DNA of 64,000 bases from Xiashengella succiniciproducens (GTDB lineage Bacteria; Bacteroidota; Bacteroidia; Bacteroidales; Marinilabiliaceae). The notes beneath the pieces were generated by a model, which was given only the letters and a program-made list of their open reading frames with translations, did no database searches and had not been told where the DNA came from. Numbering within the stretch: the stretch's first letter is position 1; each line of letters opens with the position of its first letter. The stretch lies in assembly GCF_023674465.1 (NCBI RefSeq), contig NZ_CP098400.1:1640801-1704800 (forward strand), read 5' to 3'. The position numbers and the translations under genes are program-made. Below are positions 45,219 through 55,686 of this stretch, in pieces.

Positions 45219-48200
45219 ATGAGTATCGTAGGTAATATACTGTCAATGTTTCTGGGCAATAAGTCGGAAAGGGATATGAAGGAGTTAAAGCCCTTTATCG
45301 AAAAGATACATGCCGTTTACCCTGGTATTAGTAGTCTTTCAAATGATGAACTGCGTGCCCGTTCAGCAGCCCTCAGACAAATAATTGCTGCATCTTATGC
45401 TGAAGACCAGGCCAGGATTGATGAACTTAAAGCCAGTGTTGAACAAACTCCTGACATCTCTCAGAGAGAAAAGATTTATGAAGAGATTGACAGGCTTGAC
45501 AAAGATATCAAGGAAAAGATAGAGAACGCTCTCAATGAAGCTCTTCCTGAGGCTTTTTCCATAGTGAAGGAAACTGCACGACGCTTTGCTGAAAGCAAGG
45601 AAATAGAAGTTACTGCCAATGATTTTGACAGGGATCTGGCTACAAAATATGACTTTGTTACTATCTCTGGAGATAAGGCGGTGTACAAAAATTCATGGAT
45701 GGCCGGAGGTAACATGGTTACCTGGGACATGGTACACTATGATGTTCAGCTGATTGGTGGTGTGGTCCTTCACCAGGGAAAAATTGCTGAGATGGCAACC
45801 GGTGAAGGTAAGACTCTTGTAGCTACCCTTCCTGTATTTCTGAATGCATTGAGTGGTCGTGGGGTTCATGTTGTAACGGTCAACGACTACCTTGCAAAAC
45901 GTGACTCCGAGTGGATGGGACCAATTTATATGTTTCATGGTCTCAGTGTTGACTGTATTGATAAACATCAACCAAACTCCCCGGAACGTCGTAAGGCATA
46001 TCAGGCAGATATAACCTTTGGTACAAACAATGAATTTGGTTTTGACTATCTGCGTGATAATATGGCTGTATCGCCTGACGATCTGGTACAGCGCATGCAC
46101 AATTATGCAATCGTCGACGAGGTTGACTCAGTGCTTATCGATGATGCACGTACTCCTTTGATTATTTCAGGTCCGGTACCCAAGGGTGATGATCAGCTCT
46201 TTGTTGAACTGCGTCCCAAGGTTGAAAAGCTTGTTGAAGCACAGCGCAGGTTAACTACACAACTGCTAGCCGATGCAAGACAGAAATTAAAATCAGATGA
46301 TTCCAAGGAACAGGAGGATGGTTTCCTACTGCTGCTTCGTTCATTTAAAGGTATGCCCAAAAGCAAACCTTTGATTAAGTTCCTTAGCGAACCCGGAATG
46401 AAGGCAGGAATGATCAAGATGGAAAACTTCTACATGCAGGAGAACAATAAGAATATGCATGTGGTTACAGATCCTCTGTATTTTGTAATTGATGAGAAGA
46501 CAAACTCAGTTGAACTTACAGAAAAGGGTATAGACCTTATAACTGATACGTCTGAGGATTCAAATTTCTTTGTGCTTCCGGATATTGGTTCCGAACTGGC
46601 TACACTTGAGAAAGAAAATCTAAGTGATGAAGAAAAGCTCCAGAAGAAAGAGGAGCTGATGCAAAGCTATTCTATTAAGTCTGAGCGCGTACATACCATC
46701 AACCAGTTGCTCAAGGCCTACACAATGTTCGAAAAGGACGTTGAATACGTGGTTATTGACAACAAGGTCAAGATAGTGGATGAACAGACCGGACGTATAA
46801 TGGAGGGCAGACGGTACTCTGACGGTTTGCACCAGGCTATTGAGGCAAAGGAAAGAGTAAAGGTGGAAGCTGCTACACAGACCTATGCTACAATTACCCT
46901 CCAAAACTACTTCAGGATGTATCATAAACTCTCCGGTATGACCGGTACTGCCGAGACAGAAGCAGGTGAGTTTTGGAACATCTACAAGCTGGATGTAGTG
47001 GTTATCCCGACCAACCGACCTATACAGCGTGCTGACCTTGACGACAAGGTATATAAGACAAAAAGAGAGAAGTACAATGCAGTAATTGAAGAGATAGTTG
47101 CTTTGGTAAATGCAGGCCGACCTGTCCTTGTTGGTACTACATCTGTGGAAGTTTCCGAACTCTTAAGTCGCATGCTTAAGTTGAGGGGAATCTCTCACAA
47201 TGTGCTGAATGCTAAGTTACACCAGCGTGAGGCAGAGATTGTTGCAGAGGCCGGTAAGAAAGGAGTAGTAACAATTGCAACAAATATGGCCGGTCGCGGT
47301 ACCGACATCAAGCTGAGTGACGAGGTAAAGGCTGCAGGAGGTCTTGCAATCGTAGGTACTGAAAGGCATGAATCACGAAGAGTTGACCGTCAGTTGAGAG
47401 GTCGTGCAGGACGTCAGGGAGACCCGGGTTCTTCACAATTCTTTGTATCACTTGAGGACGACCTGATGCGTTTGTTTGGCGGTGACAGGCTAATAAAGAC
47501 TATGGACCGTCTGGGTCTTGAGGAAGGAGAGGTGATACAGGCAGGCATGATTACCAAGTCCATCGAGAGAGCTCAAAAGAAGGTTGAAGAAAACAACTTT
47601 GGTATACGTAAGCGACTTCTTGAATATGACGACGTAATGAATGCCCAGCGTGAGGTAATATATACAAAGAGACGTCGCGCATTGTTTGGAGAACGTATGC
47701 ATGTTGAGATCTCCAATATGATGTTTGATACTGTTGAAAGCGTTGTTGCAGACTTCAAAGATTCTGGTGATGTTGAGTTACTGAGAATGGAACTGATTCG
47801 TCTGTTTTCTGTTGAATGTCCCTTTGAAGAAGAAGAACTACATGAGATAAAAGCCAATGAGCTTACAGAAAAGCTTTATGAACTTGTTTGGGATAGATAT
47901 ACAAGAAGGAGGGAGCAAATTGGCAAACAGGCATATCCGGTGATAAAGAATGTATTCGAGACCAAGGGCGAGCTATACGAAAACATAGTAGTACCGATTT
48001 CTGATGGTCATAGAATATTCCATATTACTGTAAATCTCAAGAATGCATATGAAAGCGAAGGTCTTGATCTTGTAAAGGCATTCGAGAAGGCAATAATGCT
48101 TATTACTATTGACGAAGCATGGAAGGAACACCTAAGGGAACTGGACGACCTTAAGCAGGCTGTTCAGAATGCCTCATACGAACAGAAAGATCCGCTGTTG

Positions 48201-48539
48201 ATATATAAGTTTGAGTCTTTCAACCTGTTCAAGACCATGATAGACAAGAACAACAAGGCCATTGTTGCTACATTGTCAAAGGCTCATATTCCTGTAAGAG
48301 ACCCAAATCAGGTAAGACAGGCTGAACAAAGGCGCAGGGTTGACCTATCTGCACTCAGAACCCAGAAGGATGATCCTGGGGCTGGAATACCTGGAACTTC
48401 AAGAGCTCAGCAAGCTGAGAATCAACCCAGACCACAGGTAGTGCAACCTGTGAAAGCTGAAAAGAAGGTTGGAAGGAATGATCCATGCCCATGTGGAAGT
48501 GGAAAGAAATACAAACAATGTCACGGAAAACTTGAATAA
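45219..48539 (+). CDS. secA: Protein translocase ATPase SecA
   Basis: SecA drives unfolded preproteins through the SecYEG channel. The 1106-residue protein has the DEAD motor with MATGEGKT (192-199), the preprotein cross-linking insert, [13 protein letters not shown], the second nucleotide-binding fold with [11 protein letters not shown] and [13 protein letters not shown], the helical wing and scaffold, and a C-terminal zinc SEC-C motif [14 protein letters not shown]. Length is the larger Bacteroidota form, with extra insertions (about 345-520). It is followed after 12 bases by lgt, making an envelope-biogenesis gene set. Confidence 0.97.
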   Translation: MSIVGNILSMFLGNKSERDMKELKPFIEKIHAVYPGISSLSNDELRARSAALRQIIAASYAEDQARIDELKASVEQTPDISQREKIYEEIDRLDKDIKEKIENALNEALPEAFSIVKETARRFAESKEIEVTANDFDRDLATKYDFVTISGDKAVYKNSWMAGGNMVTWDMVHYDVQLIGGVVLHQGKIAEMATGEGKTLVATLPVFLNALSGRGVHVVTVNDYLAKRDSEWMGPIYMFHGLSVDCIDKHQPNSPERRKAYQADITFGTNNEFGFDYLRDNMAVSPDDLVQRMHNYAIVDEVDSVLIDDARTPLIISGPVPKGDDQLFVELRPKVEKLVEAQRRLTTQLLADARQKLKSDDSKEQEDGFLLLLRSFKGMPKSKPLIKFLSEPGMKAGMIKMENFYMQENNKNMHVVTDPLYFVIDEKTNSVELTEKGIDLITDTSEDSNFFVLPDIGSELATLEKENLSDEEKLQKKEELMQSYSIKSERVHTINQLLKAYTMFEKDVEYVVIDNKVKIVDEQTGRIMEGRRYSDGLHQAIEAKERVKVEAATQTYATITLQNYFRMYHKLSGMTGTAETEAGEFWNIYKLDVVVIPTNRPIQRADLDDKVYKTKREKYNAVIEEIVALVNAGRPVLVGTTSVEVSELLSRMLKLRGISHNVLNAKLHQREAEIVAEAGKKGVVTIATNMAGRGTDIKLSDEVKAAGGLAIVGTERHESRRVDRQLRGRAGRQGDPGSSQFFVSLEDDLMRLFGGDRLIKTMDRLGLEEGEVIQAGMITKSIERAQKKVEENNFGIRKRLLEYDDVMNAQREVIYTKRRRALFGERMHVEISNMMFDTVESVVADFKDSGDVELLRMELIRLFSVECPFEEEELHEIKANELTEKLYELVWDRYTRRREQIGKQAYPVIKNVFETKGELYENIVVPISDGHRIFHITVNLKNAYESEGLDLVKAFEKAIMLITIDEAWKEHLRELDDLKQAVQNASYEQKDPLLIYKFESFNLFKTMIDKNNKAIVATLSKAHIPVRDPNQVRQAEQRRRVDLSALRTQKDDPGAGIPGTSRAQQAENQPRPQVVQPVKAEKKVGRNDPCPCGSGKKYKQCHGKLE

Positions 48540-48551
48540 GCTAACCATATT

Positions 48552-49406
48552 ATGTTTATTTTCAATTACATAACCTGGGCTCCGGACCCGGCACTTTTTT
48601 CACTAGGACCAGTAGCAGTACGCTATTATGGCTTGTTCTTCGCTATTGCATTTATTCTAGGTTACTATATTGCCGAGAAGATGTACAAGCGCGATAACGC
48701 ACCACAGGAATGGCTTGACAAGCTTTTCATCTTTGTGATGGTTGCTACTATTATTGGAGCCCGAATGGGACACGTAATATTTTACGGCTGGGATTATTAT
48801 TCTACTCATCCGGAAGATATTATTAAGGTATGGGAAGGCGGTCTGGCTAGTCATGGAGGCGCTGTGGGAATACTGGTAGCCGTTTTCATGTACTCAAGAT
48901 TTGTAACCAAACGTTCCATGCTCTGGACACTTGACAAGCTGGTAGTTCCGGTAGCCTTGGGTGCTACTTTTATAAGGCTTGGAAACCTGATGAATTCAGA
49001 GATAGTCGGAAGCGTGACAACAGTACCCTGGGGCTTCGTTTTCCTAAAGGCGCACGGTTTGGACGACCCTACACTTCCAAGACATCCTGCTCAGCTATAT
49101 GAGGCTTTATGTTATCTGGGTATCTTTATACTGTTGATGTATATGTATTGGAGACGTAATGCATCTGAAAGACCAGGACTGATGTTTGGCACTTTGCTTA
49201 CAAGTGTTTTTGGCTGCCGTTTCCTTATTGAGTTTGTCAAGGAAAACCAGGAAGCCTTTGAAGACAGTATGCTTCTGAATATGGGACAGCTTTTAAGTAT
49301 TCCTTTTATTATATTGGGTATTTACTTTGTAAATAAAGCACTTAAGAGTCCAAAGGTTGAGACACTTATAATTGAAAACAGAAGAGAACGACGCAATAAG
49401 AAATAG
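48552..49406 (+). CDS. lgt: Prolipoprotein diacylglyceryl transferase Lgt
   Basis: Lgt adds diacylglycerol to the lipobox cysteine of prolipoproteins, the first step of lipoprotein maturation. The 284-residue membrane protein has several hydrophobic segments, the HGGAVGI motif, RLGNLMNSEIVG with catalytic arginine and asparagine, and HPAQLYEA. Length is typical. It lies between secA (12 bases upstream) and cinA (five bases downstream). It would act on the LpoB-like, COG3014 and other lipoproteins encoded in the window. Confidence 0.95.
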   Translation: MFIFNYITWAPDPALFSLGPVAVRYYGLFFAIAFILGYYIAEKMYKRDNAPQEWLDKLFIFVMVATIIGARMGHVIFYGWDYYSTHPEDIIKVWEGGLASHGGAVGILVAVFMYSRFVTKRSMLWTLDKLVVPVALGATFIRLGNLMNSEIVGSVTTVPWGFVFLKAHGLDDPTLPRHPAQLYEALCYLGIFILLMYMYWRRNASERPGLMFGTLLTSVFGCRFLIEFVKENQEAFEDSMLLNMGQLLSIPFIILGIYFVNKALKSPKVETLIIENRRERRNKK

Positions 49407-49411
49407 TAGAG

Positions 49412-50659
49412 ATGAAGGCTGATATTATTACTATTGGCGACGAACTCCTTATTGGTCAGGTAGTGGATACCAACTCTGCCTGGATAGGACAGGAACTGTC
49501 AAAAGCAGGTATTTCAGTTCACCGCATCACTTCAGTTAGCGACAAAGAAGACGAAATACTGGCAGTGCTTAAAGAGACTACAGAAAGGTCTCCAATAGTG
49601 CTGATAAGCGGTGGTTTAGGGCCAACAAAAGATGATATTACAAAAGCGGCCTTGTGCCGCTTTTTCAATACAAAGCTGGTATTTAATTCGGAGGTGTATT
49701 CGGATGTGGAGACTTTCCTCAAAGGGAGGGTTCACAGCATTAACGAACTCAACCGTACTCAGGCCATGGTTCCTGAGTCATGTACGGTAATCAGAAATAT
49801 GGTAGGAACAGCCCCAATTATGTGGTTTTCCACCCCAAAAGGTGTTCTTGTTTCAATGCCCGGTGTTCCCTCTGAGATGAAGCATGCAATGAGTACAGAA
49901 GTGCTTCCAAGGCTTATCAAGGCATTCCCAACAGAGGCCCTAATACATCGTACTATTCATGTGTTTGACATACCTGAATCTATTCTAGCCGAGCACATAA
50001 GTGAATGGGAGGAGAGTCTTCCGGACTGTATCAGACTTGCATATTTGCCTTCACCGGGAAAGATTAGGTTAAGGCTCAGCGCAAAGGGAAGTGAAAGAAA
50101 ACAGTTGGAGGAAGCAGTTGATAAAGCGATAGATCAACTTTATCCCCTGATTGGAGATATTATCTTTGGTTTTGACGACCAGAAACCAGAAGAGGAGTTG
50201 ATAAGACTCCTTAAGGCCAAATCTGCCACAATTGCCTGTGCTGAAAGTTGTTCAGGAGGTTATCTATCCCATTTGTTTACATCAATTCCCGGTGCTTCAG
50301 AGGTGTTTAACGGCTCTGTAGTTGCCTATTCAAACAGTGTGAAAGCAGGTGTACTTGGTGTGGATACTGGCCTGATTGAGCAACACGGTGCTGTAAGTCG
50401 CGAAGTAGTCGAAGCTATGGCACAAGGAGCTATCAGGATTACAGGTAGTGATTATGCAATATCAACCTCAGGTATTGCGGGCCCAACGGGCGGTAGTGAT
50501 GAAAAACCTGTTGGTACAGTTTGGATCGCATGGGCTTCAAAGGATAAAGTACTGAGTCGCAGGTTTTTGTTTGGAAAGGGACGTGAGCGGGTTATTATGC
50601 GCACCGCCGATGCCGGTGTGATTGTTATGAAACAGTTGCTGGAGAAGGGAGAGCTTTAA
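49412..50659 (+). CDS. cinA: CinA-family protein (nicotinamide-nucleotide amidase/ADP-ribose pyrophosphatase)
   Basis: The 415-residue protein has the N-terminal MoCF-like CinA domain (GDELLIGQVVDTNSAWIG, GGLGPTKDD), a middle linker, and the C-terminal amidase domain with AESCSGG (about 270-276) and STSGIAGPTGGS. In bacteria with both domains it hydrolyses ADP-ribose and deamidates nicotinamide mononucleotide in NAD recycling, and has been linked to competence. It follows lgt by five bases. Because the other amide-to-acid NAD salvage enzyme in this window (5.1 kb) lacks its cysteine, NMN deamidation by CinA could be the functional route, but this is inference. Confidence 0.92.
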   Translation: MKADIITIGDELLIGQVVDTNSAWIGQELSKAGISVHRITSVSDKEDEILAVLKETTERSPIVLISGGLGPTKDDITKAALCRFFNTKLVFNSEVYSDVETFLKGRVHSINELNRTQAMVPESCTVIRNMVGTAPIMWFSTPKGVLVSMPGVPSEMKHAMSTEVLPRLIKAFPTEALIHRTIHVFDIPESILAEHISEWEESLPDCIRLAYLPSPGKIRLRLSAKGSERKQLEEAVDKAIDQLYPLIGDIIFGFDDQKPEEELIRLLKAKSATIACAESCSGGYLSHLFTSIPGASEVFNGSVVAYSNSVKAGVLGVDTGLIEQHGAVSREVVEAMAQGAIRITGSDYAISTSGIAGPTGGSDEKPVGTVWIAWASKDKVLSRRFLFGKGRERVIMRTADAGVIVMKQLLEKGEL

Positions 50660-50721
50660 TCTAATATGACGGATAAAAAGCATAAAAAAGCAGAAAAAGA
50701 GCGAAATTATGCTTGCAAGTA

Positions 50722-50753
50722 TTTGGTATATTGAAAAAAAATCGCGTATTTTG
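50722..50753 (+). promoter_or_regulatory. Possible promoter of rpmB
   Basis: TTTG (50722-50725) and TATTTTG (50747-50753) are spaced by 21 bases. The -7 motif is one base shorter than TAnnTTTG. The ATG is at 50792. Confidence 0.35.
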
Positions 50754-50791
50754 CGCTCTGTTTGAAAAACGTAGATAAAAGCGATATAGAA

Positions 50792-51037
50792 ATGTCAAAT
50801 GTTTGTGAAATAACCGGAAAGAGCTTTATGATCGGGAACAATGTTTCCCACTCAAAAAGACGTACCAAAAGGAGGTTTAATCCGAATCTTTTCAACAGGA
50901 AGTTTTATCTTCCCGAAGAAGATCGTTGGGTTAGCCTGAAAGTATCTGCAACCGGCCTGCGCTATATCAACAAGGTTGGTATTCATGCTGCTATCAAATC
51001 AGCAAAGGAAAAAGGATTTTTGAGAACAAAAATATAA
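50792..51037 (+). CDS. rpmB: 50S ribosomal protein L28
   Basis: The 81-residue protein matches bacterial L28 throughout ([42 protein letters not shown]). It sits on the large subunit near the exit side and is needed for 70S assembly. The ATG at 50792 fits family length; a longer frame from a TTG upstream is not supported. It is the first gene of the L28-L33-DUF4295 set that precedes ftsY in Bacteroidota. Confidence 0.97.
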   Translation: MSNVCEITGKSFMIGNNVSHSKRRTKRRFNPNLFNRKFYLPEEDRWVSLKVSATGLRYINKVGIHAAIKSAKEKGFLRTKI

Positions 51038-51052
51038 TAGGGGGTAGAAAAA

Positions 51053-51241
51053 ATGGCTAAGAAAGGTAAAGGCAACCGCATTCAGGTCATACTGGAATGC
51101 ACTGAACACAAGGAAAGCGGACTACCCGGAACTTCCAGGTACATTACCGTTAAGAATAGGAAGAACACTCCCGACAGGATGGAACTTAAGAAGTACAATC
51201 CTATCCTTAGGCGTGTAACAGTACATCGTGAAATAAAATAA
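51053..51241 (+). CDS. rpmG: 50S ribosomal protein L33
   Basis: The 62-residue protein matches L33 ([40 protein letters not shown]). It has no zinc-binding CxxC pairs, so it is the zinc-independent form. It follows rpmB by 15 bases with a GGGGG-type ribosome binding stretch. Confidence 0.96.
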   Translation: MAKKGKGNRIQVILECTEHKESGLPGTSRYITVKNRKNTPDRMELKKYNPILRRVTVHREIK

Positions 51242-51253
51242 AGATATTAAGTC

Positions 51254-51409
51254 ATGGCAAAGAAAGCTGTCTCCAAACTGCAAACAGGTGCAGGAAAAGG
51301 ATATACAATGGTTATCAAGATGGTAAAGTCACCTAAAACCGGTGCTTATACTTTCCAACAGGATATTGTGACCAATGATAATGTAAAGGACTATTTCAAC
51401 AAGAACTAA
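51254..51409 (+). CDS. DUF4295 family protein
   Basis: A 51-residue protein starting at ATG 51254 (MAKKAVSKLQTGAGKGYTMV) has a basic start and an IKMVKSPKTGAYTF middle. It matches DUF4295, a Bacteroidota protein always found after L28 and L33. It may be a ribosome-associated accessory, but its function is unknown. It lies 12 bases after rpmG and the unit ends with a terminator. Confidence 0.92.
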   Translation: MAKKAVSKLQTGAGKGYTMVIKMVKSPKTGAYTFQQDIVTNDNVKDYFNKN

Positions 51410-51433
51410 AGTTGAAATCCCTGAAACTAATTT

Positions 51434-51466
51434 ACAAAGCCTTCCCCACGGAAGGCTTTGTTGTTT
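51434..51466 (+). terminator. Terminator of the rpmB-rpmG-DUF4295 unit
   Basis: A perfect 12-bp stem (51434-51445 with 51450-51461) has a CCAC loop and is followed by TGTTT. It lies 24 bases after the DUF4295 stop. Confidence 0.85.
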
Positions 51467-51475
51467 ATAAATAGT

Positions 51476-51483
51476 TATATTTG
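51476..51483 (+). promoter_or_regulatory. Possible -7 element for ftsY
   Basis: TATATTTG is a perfect TAnnTTTG match 72 bases before the ftsY ATG. The nearest TTTG lies 15 bases upstream, inside the terminator stem. Confidence 0.4.
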
Positions 51484-51555
51484 CCACTGTTTCAGTCATC
51501 AGAATGCTGTGACCTTACTTCTGCCCGGTTGCAGTGATTAAAACAATTCAGAATC

Positions 51556-52509
51556 ATGGGATTATTCAGTGCTTTTAACAGGTCCAAAAAGGAAAAACTA
51601 AATGAAGGCCTTTCCAAAACCAAGGAAAGCGTATTGCAAAAGATCACCCGTATGGTGGTTGGTAAATCCAAGGTGGATGAGGATCTATTGGATGAGCTTG
51701 AAGAAGTTCTGATTAGTTCAGATGTTGGTGTAGCCACAACAATCAAGATAATAGAGAGGATAGAGGCAAGGGTTTCGCGGGACAAGTATGTTAGTGCCTC
51801 AGAACTCGATCGTATCCTTAGGGAAGAGATAAAGGATCTGTTAAAGGAAAACCGGAATGGCATTGATGGGGACTTTGATATTCCTGAGAAAGCAAAACCA
51901 TATGTAATAATGGTTGTAGGTGTCAATGGTGTTGGTAAGACTACTACGATCGGTAAACTGGCTCATAAGTTTAAAAGTGCAGGGAAAAGTGTTCTGCTAG
52001 GTGCCGGAGACACCTTCAGGGCTGCTGCTATTGATCAGCTTGAGATATGGGCTGACAGGGTCGGAATAGACCTTATTAAGCAGAAAATGGGGGCAGACCC
52101 GGCTTCAGTAGCCTTTGACACAATATCATCGGCCAAAGCCAACAATATTGACGTTGTTATTATTGATACGGCAGGTCGTCTGCACAACAAGACCAACCTG
52201 ATGAACGAGCTTACAAAGATAAAGAATGTGATGCGTAAGATCGTTCCCGATGCACCACATGAGGTATTGCTAGTTTTGGACGGATCGACAGGCCAGAATG
52301 CCTTCGAACAGGCTAAGCAGTTTACCTTGGCCACAGAGGTCAATGCACTTGCAGTAACCAAACTTGATGGAACCGCAAAGGGAGGTGTCGTAATAGGTAT
52401 CTCTGATCAGTTTAAAATACCCGTAAAATACATTGGAATTGGTGAAGGAATAGAGGATTTACAGGTATTTGACCGTGAGGCCTTTGTCGATTCCCTCTTT
52501 GGAGAATAG
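51556..52509 (+). CDS. ftsY: Signal recognition particle receptor FtsY
   Basis: FtsY is the membrane-side GTPase partner of Ffh (encoded at 10.1 kb). The 317-residue protein has a short N domain without the long acidic A domain of Escherichia coli, then GVNGVGKTT, DTAGR, TKLDGTAKGG and the GEGIEDLQVFD end. Length fits Bacteroidota FtsY. It precedes rimO directly, with the rimO start beginning right after the ftsY stop. Confidence 0.96.
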   Translation: MGLFSAFNRSKKEKLNEGLSKTKESVLQKITRMVVGKSKVDEDLLDELEEVLISSDVGVATTIKIIERIEARVSRDKYVSASELDRILREEIKDLLKENRNGIDGDFDIPEKAKPYVIMVVGVNGVGKTTTIGKLAHKFKSAGKSVLLGAGDTFRAAAIDQLEIWADRVGIDLIKQKMGADPASVAFDTISSAKANNIDVVIIDTAGRLHNKTNLMNELTKIKNVMRKIVPDAPHEVLLVLDGSTGQNAFEQAKQFTLATEVNALAVTKLDGTAKGGVVIGISDQFKIPVKYIGIGEGIEDLQVFDREAFVDSLFGE

Positions 52510-52510
52510 T

Positions 52511-53806
52511 ATGAAAAAGAAACGTGTGGATGTAATATCCCTGGGATGTTCAAAGAACCTGGTTGACTCAGAACTCCTTATCAGGCAGTTTCAGGCTGGA
52601 GGATACCTGGTTGAGCATGATCCGTCCCAGCCCGGGGGTGAGGTGGTGGTGATTAATACCTGCGGTTTTATTGGCGATGCCAAGGAAGAGTCTATTGAGA
52701 CCATTCTGGATTTTGCTGAAGCCAAGAAGCAGGGAAAAATACGAAAGCTCTTTGTTATGGGCTGCCTATCGGAAAGATACAGGCAGCAACTGAGTGTAGA
52801 AATCCCCGAAGTGGATAGGTTCTATGGGAAATTCGACTGGAAGAGCCTTATTAGTGAGATGGGGATGCCCTACAGGGCAGACCTTAAAAATGAACGCTCA
52901 CTTACTACACCGGGCCATTATGCCTATTTAAAGATATCTGAAGGATGTAACCGCAATTGTTCCTATTGCGCTATTCCACTGATTACTGGAAAACACACTT
53001 CAAGAAGTATGGAAAGCATCCTAAAAGAAGCCACTCTGCTGGCTTCCAAAGGGGTAAAGGAACTTCAGGTAATAGCACAGGATCTGTCTTATTATGGTCT
53101 GGACCTTTATAAGGATAAGAAACTCCCCGAACTAGTTCAGATGCTCTCAGAAATAGAAGGTATTGAATGGATTAGGCTGCACTATGCATACCCTGCAGGA
53201 TTTCCAATGGAACTACTTGATGTGATGGCAAGCAATCCCAAAGTTTGCAGCTACCTGGACCTGGCTCTTCAGCATATTTCCGACAATATGTTGAAGATTA
53301 TGAGACGCAATGTAAGCAAAGAAGACTGCATCAATCTTATTAAACGAATGCGTGAGGTGGTTCCAGGAATGCATCTGAGAACTACCATGATAACCGGTCA
53401 TCCAGGGGAGACAGAAGAGGATTTTAGGGAACTTAAGGACTTCGTTGCCGAAATGAAATTCGAACGTCTTGGAGTATTTCCTTATTCACATGAGGAGGAC
53501 ACCTATGCATATAAAAACTACGTAGACGATATCCCCGAAGAAGTTAAGCAGGAAAGAGCAGAGGAGATAATGGAACTGCAAAGTGGCATCAGTCTTGCCC
53601 ATAATGAAGCCAAGGTCGGCAGAGTAATGAAGGTACTTGTTGATCGTAAGGAAGGAGAATACTGGGTGGGTCGCAGCGAATTTGACAGTCCTGAGGTTGA
53701 CCCTGAAGTGCTGATAGACAGTTCTGAAGATCTTAACATTGGATCTTTCTACAATATACATATCACAGGAGCAGGAGAATATGATCTGATAGGTGAGGTG
53801 AGGTAA
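52511..53806 (+). CDS. rimO: Ribosomal protein S12 methylthiotransferase RimO
   Basis: RimO methylthiolates Asp88 of ribosomal protein S12. The 431-residue product (ATG at 52511, just after ftsY) has UPF0004 cysteines C13, C51 and C85 (SLGCSKNLVDS and INTCGFI), radical SAM cysteines C146, C150 and C153 (CNRNCSYC), and a TRAM domain at the end. Sequence motifs distinguish it from the MiaB-like and MtaB proteins at 1.5 and 2.9 kb. A short upstream frame extension overlaps ftsY and is not needed. Confidence 0.94.
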   Translation: MKKKRVDVISLGCSKNLVDSELLIRQFQAGGYLVEHDPSQPGGEVVVINTCGFIGDAKEESIETILDFAEAKKQGKIRKLFVMGCLSERYRQQLSVEIPEVDRFYGKFDWKSLISEMGMPYRADLKNERSLTTPGHYAYLKISEGCNRNCSYCAIPLITGKHTSRSMESILKEATLLASKGVKELQVIAQDLSYYGLDLYKDKKLPELVQMLSEIEGIEWIRLHYAYPAGFPMELLDVMASNPKVCSYLDLALQHISDNMLKIMRRNVSKEDCINLIKRMREVVPGMHLRTTMITGHPGETEEDFRELKDFVAEMKFERLGVFPYSHEEDTYAYKNYVDDIPEEVKQERAEEIMELQSGISLAHNEAKVGRVMKVLVDRKEGEYWVGRSEFDSPEVDPEVLIDSSEDLNIGSFYNIHITGAGEYDLIGEVR

Positions 53807-53856
53807 ATTAATCTACCTGCTTGTACGGCTGCAAAAAATAAGATAGATTTGTGTCT

Positions 53857-55592
53857 ATGGAATACATTGTATCGGCACGAAAATACAGACCAGGCACCTT
53901 TAGTTCGGTAGAGGGTCAGGAGAATATTACCCAAACCCTTAAGAATGCTATAAAAAATAAGCAACTGGCGCATGCATATCTGTTTTGCGGTCCCCGTGGT
54001 GTGGGAAAGACAACCTGTGCCAGAATCTTTGCAAAGACGATAAACTGTGAAAACCTGGGGCCTGACTTTGAAGCATGTAACGAATGTACTTCCTGCAAGG
54101 CCTTTAATGAAAACCGCTCCTATAATATCCACGAACTTGATGCAGCAAGCAACAACTCTGTGGATGATATCCGTCTGCTTATTGACAAGGTAAGGGTTGC
54201 CCCGCAGATGGGCAGGTACAGCGTGTATATCATCGACGAGGTTCACATGCTGTCATCAAGCGCATTCAATGCCTTTCTGAAAACCCTGGAGGAGCCACCG
54301 GTACATGCGATTTTCATACTTGCAACAACTGAAAAGCACAAGATACTTCCTACCATACTCTCTCGCTGTCAAACCTTTGATTTTAATAGGATTACCGTCG
54401 AGGTTGCAAGTAAATATTTAAGACTTGTAGCACAGAAAGAAGGAGTTGAGATAGAGGATGAGGCCCTGAATGTTATAGCAACCAAGGCCGATGGAGCAAT
54501 GCGTGATGCACTGTCTATCTTCGACCAGATAGTTGCTTTCTGCGGTCGCAACATCACTTACCAGCAGGTAATTACCAATCTCAACGTGCTGGACTATGAC
54601 TATTATATCAGGCTTGTTGATGCTTTCCTTAAGGAAGACACCACATCAGCATTGTTGATATTTAATGAGATATTAAACCGTGGCTTTGATGGCAGTCACT
54701 TTATTTCCGGACTTAGCAGTCACCTGCGAGACCTTATGATGTGCCGTGATCCACAAACTGTAGCTCTCCTCGAAGTCGGTTCTACAATAAAGCAGAAATA
54801 CTTGGATCAGGCTAAGAACTGTAGCAACGACTTTCTGTATGAAGCACTAAAGCTCTGTAATGAATGCGAAATGAATTACAGGCTTGCACGAAACAAAAGA
54901 CTCCAGGTTGAATTCACGCTTTTATCCCTCTCGAGGATATTAAGCGAAAAAAAAAAGCTTCTGAATTAGCTAAAAAGGCGGCTGCACAGGCATCCGCCGG
55001 AGCCTCAGCACCAGCAAATCCATCATCTTCTGGAGCAACTACTCAGCCGGGATCTGTCCCAGGAGGAGGTATTTCAAAGCCATCAGCCGATAGTGGCATT
55101 CCTTCACGACGGGGAATTAGTGCCCCGTCACTCAAGGACCTGCTAAAGAATCCTGAGGCAACATCACAAAGCGGGAAACAAGCTGAACAAACGTCACAAG
55201 ATAGATCAGCATCTTCTGCAAATAAGTCAGTTGATCCAGAGAACTTGCAGAAAGTCTGGGATGAGTATGCAGCAATAGTTAAGTCTGAGAATACAAGACT
55301 CTCAATTATTCTTTCCAATTACAAGCCCACACTTAAGGGACCTAATATCATAAGTCTGCAACTTTCAGCTCCAATTCAGGCAGAAGAGATAATGAATTCA
55401 AAGCAGGACCTGATGGCTTACCTGAGAGAAAAACTTAGTAACGAGAACTTAGAGTTGACCGTAGTTGTCAATATGGAGGAAAAAAGTACCCAAAAGCAGG
55501 CCTTTACTGCATCTGAGAAGCTGAAGATAATGATGGAGAAGAATCCTTCATTATCACTACTAACTCAAAAGTTCAATCTCGATTTGGAATGA
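53857..55592 (+). CDS. dnaX: DNA polymerase III gamma/tau subunit DnaX, -1 frameshift at an A10 run
   Basis: DnaX loads the sliding clamp and, as tau, links polymerases to the helicase. The zero frame (from ATG 53857) gives 370 residues with Walker [10 protein letters not shown] (about 45-53), the zinc cysteines (C64, C74, C77, C80), [15 protein letters not shown] and domain III, then ends TAG at 54967-54969. The -1 frame, entered at 54947-54956, is open to 55592. It carries a Pro/Ala/Ser-rich linker and a tau-like C-terminal domain ([20 protein letters not shown] and LTQKFNLDL). A -1 slip would give a tau protein of about 578 residues. Confidence 0.85.
54947..54956 (+). other. A10 slippery run at the dnaX frame junction
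   Basis: Ten A residues followed by GCTT contain, in the zero frame, the heptamer A AAA AAG, the same slippery site used by Escherichia coli dnaX. A stem of GGCGG (54977-54981) with CCGCC (54994-54998) lies about 20 bases downstream. Eleven A would restore one continuous frame. Confidence 0.7.
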
Positions 55593-55686
55593 AAAACCGG
55601 GGCGCTTCAACATTTTTAACCATTTGTTTGTTAATACCACCGGATATAAGTTATTGCCAAACTTTGAATCAGTAAAACATAAACCG

